A DNA stretch of 64,000 bases. Source: Chlorocebus sabaeus (lineage: Eukaryota > Chordata > Mammalia > Primates > Cercopithecidae). The stretch covers positions 63,841,702 to 63,905,701 of the forward strand of contig NC_132927.1 in the NCBI RefSeq assembly GCF_047675955.1, given 5' to 3'. Positions 56,885 through 64,000 of this stretch are shown piece by piece (position 1 is the first letter of the stretch; each line of letters begins with the position of its first letter). The translations under genes and the position numbers were made by a program. Below the pieces are notes generated by a model. The model made no database searches. It worked only from the letters and a program-made list of their open reading frames with translations, and was not told where the DNA came from.

Positions 56885-57080
56885 AAACCAGGCACCATTT
56901 GGAAGCTGAGAGAAGCCCTCACCAGATAATTTAACTTGCTGGCACATTAATCTTGTACTTACCAGTCTCAGAACTGTGAACAACAAATTTTCTTTTTTAT
57001 GAATACTGAGTCTCAGGTATTCTGTTACAGTGGCACAAAACATAGTCCCTGAACTGAAATAAATTTGGGATGCAAATTTA
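56885..57080 (+). mobile_element. MLT1 3' fragment with extended flank
   Basis: AGAGAAGCCCTCACCAGATA, CTTGCTGGCACATTAATCTT and AGTCTCAGGTATTCTGTTAC are the MLT1 3' half. The last 34 bases (57047-57080) lie beyond the LTR end and recur at 60683-60716. Confidence 0.82.
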
Positions 57081-57169
57081 CTTTAAGAAAGGCACTGAGT
57101 TAGGCACATGGATTACATGAAAAGGGATAAGAGATCTTTCAACCTACAGTATATCATTATCTTGCTGGA

Positions 57170-57306
57170 TTATCTCTTACTATCTTCTCTTCTCTTTGAT
57201 TTTTCTCTCTCCTTTCTCTTCTCTCTCTTTCTCTCTCTCTCTCTTCCTAAACACACACAAATACTCCATATGCACATGCATGCACACACACACACATATG
57301 CATGTA
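57170..57306 (+). repeat. CT-rich tract followed by CA/TG-rich tract
   Basis: T/C-rich sequence with a (CT)n core near 57233-57243, then alternating ACACACAC and ATGCATG (57250-57306). The second half alternates purine and pyrimidine. Confidence 0.9.
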
Positions 57307-57605
57307 TGTTGAAAAACAAGGTAAATAAATTTCAAACTGACAGGCAGACAGAAAAAAACCCTGGATAAAAAGACAGTGTCATAAGTGGAGGTTTGTAAAT
57401 TTTCCTCCAAAAAGCAAAATAAATAATTCAGAAAAAAGGGTAAGAAAATAGTAAGAAGATTTTTCTGGCCACGTGTGGCCGGTCTCTACTCCCAGCTTTT
57501 CTCATGTCAGCAACAGGGAGTCAAATGAGAGAATTGGGGGAAAACTTATCAAATACTTCTCCCCACCTTCTGTGCTTATTCCCCAAGGAAATCTTAGAAT
57601 GTTAC
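57307..57605. other. Unique sequence
   Basis: Nothing recognised before the provirus. Confidence 0.5.
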
Positions 57606-57610
57606 CCATG

Positions 57611-57963
57611 TGTATTAGTCCGTCTTCATTATTCTGATAAAGACATACCTGAGACTGGGCAATTAATAATAGAAAGAAGTTTAACGGACTTACAGTTCCA
57701 CGTGGCTGGAGAAGCCTCACAATCGTGGCAGAAGGCAAGGAGGAGCAAGTCACATCTTATACAGAAGGCAGCAGGCAAAGAGAGAGGTTCTTCAGGGAAA
57801 CTCTACCTTATAAAGCCATCAGAGATTGTGAGACTTATTCACTATCACGAGAACACCATGGGAAAGACCTGCCCCCATGATTCATTACCTCCTACCAAGT
57901 CTCTTCCACAACACATGGGAATTCAAGATGAGATTTGAGTAGGGACACAGCCAAACAATATCA
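57611..57963 (-). mobile_element. 3' LTR of minus-strand MaLR provirus
   Basis: In + reading it opens TGTATTAGTCCGTCTTCATT, has CCTGAGACTGGGCAATTAAT and GACCTGCCCCCATGATTCAT, and ends ACAATATCA. 353 bp. CCATG at 57606-57610 is the target duplication. Confidence 0.95.
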
Positions 57964-59538
57964 TTTCACCCCGGCCCCTTCCAAATCTCATGTCTTCACA
58001 TTTCAAAACCAATCATGCCTTCCCAACAGTCTCCCAAAGTCTTAACTCATTTCAGCAGTAACTCAAAAGTCCACAGTCCAAAGCCTCATTTGCGACAAGG
58101 CAAGTCCCTTCTGCCTATGAGCATGTAAAATTAAAAGCAAGTTAGTCACTTCCTAGATACAATGGGGATACAGGCATTGGGTAAATACAGCCATTCTAAA
58201 TCGGAGACAATTGGCCAAAACAAAGGGGCTACTGGCCAGCCCCTTGCAAGTCCAAAATCCAATAGGGAAGGCAAATCTTAAAGCTCCAAAATTATCTCCT
58301 TTAACTCCATGTCTCACATCCAGGCCACACTGATGCAAGAGGTGGATTCTATGGTCTTGAGCAGCTCCATCCTTATGACTCTGCAGGGTACTCCCTCCCA
58401 ACTGATTTTATGGGCTGGTGTTGAGTGTCTGTGACTTTTCCAGGTGTACAGTGCAGGCTGTAGACGTATCTATCATTCTGGGGTCTGAGGATGGTGGCTC
58501 TCTTTTCACAGCTCTACCAGGCAGTGCCCCAGTGGGGACTCTGTGTGGGGCTCTGACCCCACATTTCTCTTAGGCACTGCCCTAGCAGAGGTTCTCTATG
58601 AGGGCCCCACCCCTGCAGCAAACTTCTGCCTAGACATCCAGGCTTTTCCATACATCCTGTGAAATCTAGGCGAAGGTGCCCAAACCCCAATTATTGACTT
58701 CTGTTTACTGGCCAGCTCAACACCACATGGAACCTGCCAAGGCTTGAGGCTTGCATGCTCTAAAGCAACAGCCCGAGTGTACCCTGGACCCTTTTAGTCA
58801 CAGCTGGAGCATCTGGGATACAGGACACCAAATTTCTAGACTGCACACAACAAAGGGACCCTGGGCTCAGCCCACAAAACCATTTTTTCCTCCTAAGTCT
58901 CCATGTTTGTATTGGAAGGGGCTGCTGTAAATGTCTCTGACACACCCTGGAGACATTTTCTCTATTGTCTGGGTGATTAACATTCGGCTCCTCATTACTT
59001 ATGCAAATTTCTGCAGCCAGCTTGAATTTCTCCTCAGAAAATGGGATTTTATTTTCTATCAATTGTCAGGCTGCATATTTTCCAAACTTTTATGCTCTGA
59101 TTCCCATTTAAACCTGAATGCCTTTAACAGCACCCAAGGCACCTCTTTAATGCTTTGCTGCTTAGAAATTACTTCTGCCAGATACTCTAAATCATCTCTC
59201 TCAAGTTCAAAGTTTCACAAATCTCTATGGCAGGGACAAAATATTGCTAGTCTCTTTGCTAAAACATAACAAGAGTCACCTTTGCTCCAGTTCCCAACAA
59301 GTTCCTCATCTCCATCTGAGACCACCTCAGCGTGGACCTCATTGTCCATATCACTATCAGCATTTTGGTCAAAGCCATTCAACAAGTCTCTAGGGAGTTC
59401 CAAATTCTCCCACACTTTCCTGTCTTCTTTTGAGCACTCAAAAATGTTCCAACCTCTAACTATTGCCCACTTCCAATGTTGCATCCACATTTTTGGGTAT
59501 CTTTTTATCAGTGCCCCATTCTACTGGTATCAGTTTAC
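57964..59538 (-). mobile_element. Internal region of minus-strand MaLR provirus
   Basis: 1,575 bp, the reverse counterpart of 6844-8416. Examples: AACTCATTTCAGCAGTAACT, CTCCATGTCTCACATCCAGG, TTTTCTCTATTGTCTGGGTG and TGACCAAAATG in reverse near 59370. It holds worn pieces of the same gag-like frame (59215-59490, minus). No working gene. Confidence 0.93.
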
Positions 59539-59890
59539 TGTATTAGTCCATTTTCTTGCTGCTGATAAAGATACTTGAGACTGGGCAATTTACAAAAGAA
59601 AGAGGTTTAATAGGCTTACAGTTTCACATAGCTGGGGAAGACTCACAATCACGGTAGAAGGAAAGGAGGAACAAGTCATGTCTTACATGGATGGCAGCAG
59701 GCAAAGAGAAAGGTTGTGCAGGGAAACTCTGCCTTATAAAGCCGTCAGGTCTTGTGAGACTTATTCACTGTCATGAGAACAGCACAGGAAAGAACTGCTC
59801 CCATGATTCAGTTATCTCCCACCAGGACCCTTCCACAACACATGGGAATTCAAGATGACATTTGGGTGGGGCCACAGTCAAACCCTCTCA
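59539..59890 (-). mobile_element. 5' LTR of minus-strand MaLR provirus
   Basis: Opens TGTATTAGTCCATTTTCTTG and ends CAAACCCTCTCA, 352 bp, close homologue of 57611-57963. CCATG at 59891-59895 repeats 57606-57610, so both ends are original. Confidence 0.95.
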
Positions 59891-59895
59891 CCATG

Positions 59896-60330
59896 AAAAC
59901 AAAGAAGGGAACCAGATGAATCTTTGTGCAGATTGAAGGATCAAAAGGAAGACTTGAACAGAATTTTCAACACTCAAGAGATTAATAAATGTCTTTAAAT
60001 GGGAGAGAGGAGACATATACAAAAGTAGTCTGCTATGACAACACCAAATAGAAAGAAAAATAGCATATAAATAAATAAGACAATTGTGTTAAAAATTATC
60101 TCAGGAAAGAAAAGTAATATTTCAACAACAATGTTTCATATTCCCAATGAAATTGAAGAAACATATGTATCCCATAATTCATATTAAAGAGGAAATAACA
60201 AAACAGCTTTCATTATAAAGGGAAATGGAATTAAAACAACTGCAGCAGCAAAACACTGAATAAGCACTGCAGAAGAAAATGATACTGGATTTGTAAAACA
60301 GTATCTATAATTAAAAAAATAGAAAAATGT
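59896..60330. other. AT-rich unassigned sequence
   Basis: No gene is seen; parts may be worn L1M. Confidence 0.4.
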
Positions 60331-60716
60331 CAAGTGTTGAAACTTAATTGCCAATGTGATAGGATTAAGAGACAAGGCCTTTATGAAGTGATTAGACCAT
60401 GAGGGGTCCTCCTTTAAGAATGGGATTAGGCCCTTATTTAAAAAGGCTTCATGCAATTTTTGGCCCCTGTCATTCCATGGGAGGACACAACGTTCCTCCC
60501 CTCCAGGGGATGCAGCAACCAGGCTCCATCTTGGAGGCAGAGTGCAGCCCTCACAAGACAACTGAATTTGCTGGCACCTTGATCTTGGACTTGCCTGCCT
60601 CAGAACTGTGACAGATATATTCTGTTCATTATAAATACCTAGTCTCAGGTATTCTGTTACAGCAGCAAAAATTTAACTAAGTTCCTGAACTGAAACACAT
60701 TTGGGATGCAGATTTA
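60331..60716 (+). mobile_element. MLT1-type LTR with extended flank
   Basis: GTTGAAACTTAATTGCCAAT, GACAAGGCCTTTATGAAGTG, GCTGGCACCTTGATCTTGGA and AGTCTCAGGTATTCTGTTAC. It lacks the first 40 or so bases. The 34 bases after the LTR (60683-60716) match 57047-57080. Confidence 0.85.
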
Positions 60717-60814
60717 AAAGAATCAACATTCACCAATTAACATCTATAAACATTGAGGATTATATGTTTACTCTTGAATAAGTTATTCAATTTGAAAACC
60801 AGCCCCAGAATTTT

Positions 60815-61200
60815 TCAAACAAATGTAGATGCCAAAAAACAATGGAGCAAGTCTACTAAATTCTTTTTTTTAATAGAGAAAAGAGGTTTTATTGGCTCAT
60901 GTTTCCACAGGCTGTAGAGGAAGCATGATTCTTGTGCTGGCACGTATAATCCAAGAATTTTCCCCAACTTAGTTTTCACTCTTTATGACAAAAACACAGA
61001 GAAATTCTCAAATATGCAGGGATTCAGGAAGCATATTAATATCTACTATTCTTTAAAATATCAGAAGGACGTAACCCTACTAATCAAGATAAAAATCAAA
61101 ATAAATCACAAAAAGGCAAATATTTCTATGAAAGAATTGGGAAGACCTTTGAACTATTTCAGCAGATAATTTAGTCTAGGTGGCTATTTTGGCTAAGTTT
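60815..61200 (+). mobile_element. Old L1M 3' region remnant, interrupted
   Basis: AAAAACAATGGAGCAAGTCT and, later, AGAATTTTCCCCAACTTAG and AATTCTCAAATATGCAGGGA resemble the 3' ORF2/UTR part of old L1M. A piece of reverse MST LTR lies inside (60873-60942). Confidence 0.5.
60873..60942 (-). mobile_element. MST LTR fragment, about 70 bp
   Basis: AGAGAAAAGAGGTTTTATTG and CACAGGCTGTAGAGGAAGCA match the start region of the LTR at 50935-51317. Far too short to be a whole LTR. Confidence 0.7.
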
Positions 61201-62150
61201 ATAAAACTGAATGTGAATATTATAATTCTTGAACAAAAAAATTTTATTACAGTCTTATAATATGTTATAGTTTATTATAATATTTCATTTTACTGTAGTA
61301 TTTATTATAGTATTATAGTTTATAATGTTTCATTATACTTCATGTAAGTATTTATTATTTTAATTATATCGAAGTGTAATAAAATCTCTTGAGTCTACCA
61401 ATACAAGACAGAAAGTAGGAAGGGGCTGTAGGTATTCTGTGAGTCACAGAAAGTGAACTAGTTTCCTCATCTCTCATGGGAGTAATCAATATTCGCCAAA
61501 TCAGTTTTAATTTCAAAAACTGATAAATATTAAGCATTTTAGTGAAATATTCAAATCAATTACAAGAAGAACAAAAATATTTGATTACGTATTCCAAATT
61601 ACTGGAAGGAAATAAATTACTGAAAAATAAAGTCAAGTTCAATGTTAAAAAGAATACACTCATTAAGGAAGCAAATGTGTGGTATTGTCTTGGGATTTTC
61701 CTGGTTAAAGATAATTGGGGTTTAAGGAGGGGAGAGTGGAAAGCAACATCTCCACTACCCTGAAAGTCAGAAAACTATGTTTTAAGTAAAAATAAAGCAA
61801 TAATGATATAAGCATAATATTAACAATATAGAAGTAAATACTAAAAACATGAAAAGGAATATAAGAGGTTGGTTACATCTGATAAGTAACAATGCAGGTA
61901 GGGTGCAGAGAGACCAGGAAACTGATTTTTATTGTTGTTTTTTCCTTTTTTAAAAAATACACTTTTTAGCAAAATTTGTTTCTGTGAATATATTACTTGG
62001 ATTTTTTTCTTCCTTAAAGGGAAAATGAGAACATGCAGGTAAATTCAAACTTGTAAAAGAAAGCATTGCAGTGGTCACAGCTAACAAAATTGAATTCAAT
62101 ATGAGAAACACTAACCAAGACAAAGACAAATATGATTTTTAAAATGAACA
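61201..62150. other. AT-rich sequence
   Basis: 61245-61365 is an imperfect TATTATAG-type AT-rich tract. The rest may include worn L1M, but no segment is certain. Confidence 0.45.
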
Positions 62151-62229
62151 AGAGGGAAAAAAATGTTGAAGCCTTTTGTCAGTCCTGTTAACAAGAAAAC
62201 AAGGGCAACTAGGCCTTCTAGAATTTAGG

Positions 62230-62869
62230 ACATACTAAACGGCCTCTGTATTTCAGACGAGGTGGTACTGGTACATGAATATACAAATAGATCAGTAGAA
62301 CAAAATACAAAGTCTAGAAGTCAAGCCAAATACCAGTGAAAACAATATAAGATTTAAAAATGTTATCTTAAATCATTGGAACAATGTTAAACTTTTCAAA
62401 TAAGGAGTTCTGGGACAACTATAAAGTCACTTAGGAATATATCAATACCTCACACCATATACTAGAATGAACTCCAAATGGATCAGGAATCTAAATGCAA
62501 AGAAGAAGGAAGAGGAGAAGGAAGTGTACAGGTCTCAGAGAAAAACACTAGAGAATTCCCCTTTATCCTCAATATACAGTAAGCTTTCTAACTATAACTT
62601 AGTATAGCAATAAAAGATTGACAAATGTGATTGCATAAACTTTCAAAGATCTTTTTATAGAGGAAAAAAGTCAAAATCAAAGTAAAAAGATAATTGGCTC
62701 CCTGGAAGAAGGTATATGGAAAAAATACCAAAGACAAACTTGAAAACAAAAACAAAAACAAAAACAAACCTCTTAAAAATTGAAAAGTAAAGAACCAAAA
62801 TCCCAATAGAAAAGTGGAGAAGAGGTATCAACAGACAATTCACAAAAAGTAAATAAAAATAGTCCTTAA
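62230..62869 (+). mobile_element. Old L1M ORF2 remnant
   Basis: GATCAGTAGAACAAAATACA, CCTCACACCATATACTAGAA, CAAATGGATCAGGAATCTAA and AACAGACAATTCACAAAAAG are degraded ORF2 text in order, with indels. It is the target of the young L1 that follows, which inserted at 62869. Confidence 0.65.
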
Positions 62870-63962
62870 CATAGGCATGGGCAAAGACTTCATGTCTAAA
62901 ACACCAAAAGCAACAGCAGCAAAAGCAAAAATTGACAAATGGGATCTCATTAAAATAAAGAGCTTCTGCACAGCAAAAGAAACTACCATCAGAGTGAGCA
63001 GGCAACCTACAGAATGGGAGAAAATTTTTGCAATCTACTCATCTGACAAAGGGCTAATATCCAGAACCTACAAAGAACTCAAACAAATTTACAAGAAAAA
63101 AACAAACAACCCCATCAAAAAGTGGGCAAAGGATATGAACAGACATTTCTCAAAAGAAGACATTCATACAGCCAACAGACACATGAAAAAATGCTCATCA
63201 TCACTGGCCATCAGAGAAATGCAAATCAAAACCACAATGAGATACCATCTCACACCAGTTAGAATGGCGATCATTAAAAAGTCAGGAAACAACAGGTGCT
63301 GGAGAGGATGTGGAGAAATAGGAACACTTTTACACTGTTGGTGGGATTGTAAACTAGTTCAACCATTACGGAAAACAGTATGGCGATTCCTCAAGGACCT
63401 AGAACTACATGTACCATATGACCCAGCCATCCCATTACTGGGTATATACCCAAAGGATTATAAATTATGCTGCTATAAAGACACATGCACACGTATGTTT
63501 ATCGCAGCACTATTCACAATAGCAAAGACTTGGAATCAACCCAAATGTCCATCAGTGACAGATTGGATTAAGAAAATGTGGCACATATACACCATGGAAT
63601 ACTATGCAGCCATAAAAAAGGATGAGTTTGTGTCCTTTGTAGGGACATGGATGCAGCTGGAAACCATCATTCTTAGCAAACTATCACAAGAACAGAAAAC
63701 CAAACACCGCATGTTCTCACTCATAGGTGGGAACTGAACAATGAGATCACTTGGACTCGGGAAGGGGAACATCACACACCAGGGCCTATCATGGCGGGGG
63801 GGACGGGGGAGGGATTGCATTGGGAGTTATACCTGATGTAAATGACGAGTTGATGGGTGCAGCACACCAACATGGCACAAGTATACATATGTAACAAACC
63901 TGCACGTTATGCACATGTACCCTACAACTTAAAGTATAATAATAAATAAATTTTTTAAAAAA
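62870..63962 (+). mobile_element. Young L1 3' end, 5'-truncated, 9-bp target duplication
   Basis: Starts CATAGGCATGGGCAAAGACT within ORF2, then the ORF2 stop, a 3' UTR with a G-rich tract (63794-63811), AATAATAAATAAA and a short A tail. AGTCCTTAA at 62861-62869 recurs at 63963-63971. By eye it differs from the matching part of 14684-18836 at only scattered positions. Confidence 0.95.
62877..63737 (+). pseudogene. L1 ORF2 C-terminal fragment
   Basis: 286 codons open to the natural stop, equal to the last part of L1 ORF2p. It includes the Cys-rich segment (CWRGCGEIGTLLHCWWDC) but no endonuclease or reverse transcriptase, so it has no enzyme activity. The frame is open because the copy is young. 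The first ATG is an internal Met of ORF2, not a real start. Confidence 0.95.
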
Positions 63963-64000
63963 AGTCCTTAAATAATAAATAAATAATGTTAAAGCTCACT

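Noticed and set aside
57504..57938. 144-codon + frame
   Set aside because: Most of it lies in the LTR of the minus-strand provirus.
62655..63005. 116-codon minus-strand frame rich in Phe and Cys
   Set aside because: It runs antisense through A-rich L1 sequence with (AAAAC)n; the low-complexity protein is a by-product.
1..64000. CRISPR arrays, operons, bacterial-type promoters and terminators
   Set aside because: Repeat content, Alu and L1 show a primate nuclear genome; I saw no evenly spaced short repeats.
1..64000. tRNA, rRNA, snRNA, Y RNA or microRNA genes
   Set aside because: I looked for typical cores and found none. MIR elements hold tRNA-like ends but are SINE relics. A covariance-model search would decide.

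Overview
The window looks like ordinary non-coding nuclear DNA of an Old World monkey, probably a cercopithecine such as a macaque or baboon. The best clue is the two youngest Alu copies (4244-4542 and 18852-19146). They carry the marks of the Old World monkey AluY lineage: CTAGCCGG(G/A)CGAGGTGG in the right monomer and GAGCTGAGATCCGGCCACTG near the 3' end. Two young, very similar L1 copies (14684-18836 and 62870-63962) agree with this. I recognise no host protein-coding exon, tRNA, rRNA, snRNA or CRISPR array. The only long reading frames belong to L1, and the stretch is best read as intergenic or deep intronic.

Layout. 0-6.5 kb: old L1M 3' ends, MIR and L2 relics, a 191-bp tandem duplication split by a young Alu, and two identical 176-bp blocks 1,036 bp apart. 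6.5-8.8 kb: complete THE1/MST-type MaLR provirus. 9.8-14 kb: old repeats broken by MST and MLT1 LTRs. 14.1-19.5 kb: a three-layer nest (old 5'-inverted L1, then AluY, then a 4.15-kb L1 with one stop in ORF2). 19.8-20.3 kb: an LTR-terminated transcript that seems to have been reverse-copied with its poly(A) tail. 20.5-39 kb: MLT1/MST/ERVL-like LTRs, MIRs and Alus, some nested. 39-51 kb: more MaLR LTRs, one with a perfect 5-bp target duplication, plus MIRs and an ancient repeat. 51.3-54.95 kb: a repeat-poor block. 55-60.7 kb: MIRs, a second copy of the 20-kb LTR, microsatellites, and a second complete MaLR provirus on the minus strand. 60.8-64 kb: old L1M debris and a young 5'-truncated L1.

Nothing here works together as an operon or pathway. 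The interest lies in the insertion history: target-site duplications can be read directly and give the order of events, and the repeats could drive later rearrangement. I see no sign of a new biological system. The best leads are the dated L1-Alu-L1 nest, the retrocopied LTR transcript, the perfect 176-bp duplication, the two intact MaLR proviruses and the repeat-poor block. Repeat family names were assigned by eye from remembered consensus features, so subfamily names are tentative.
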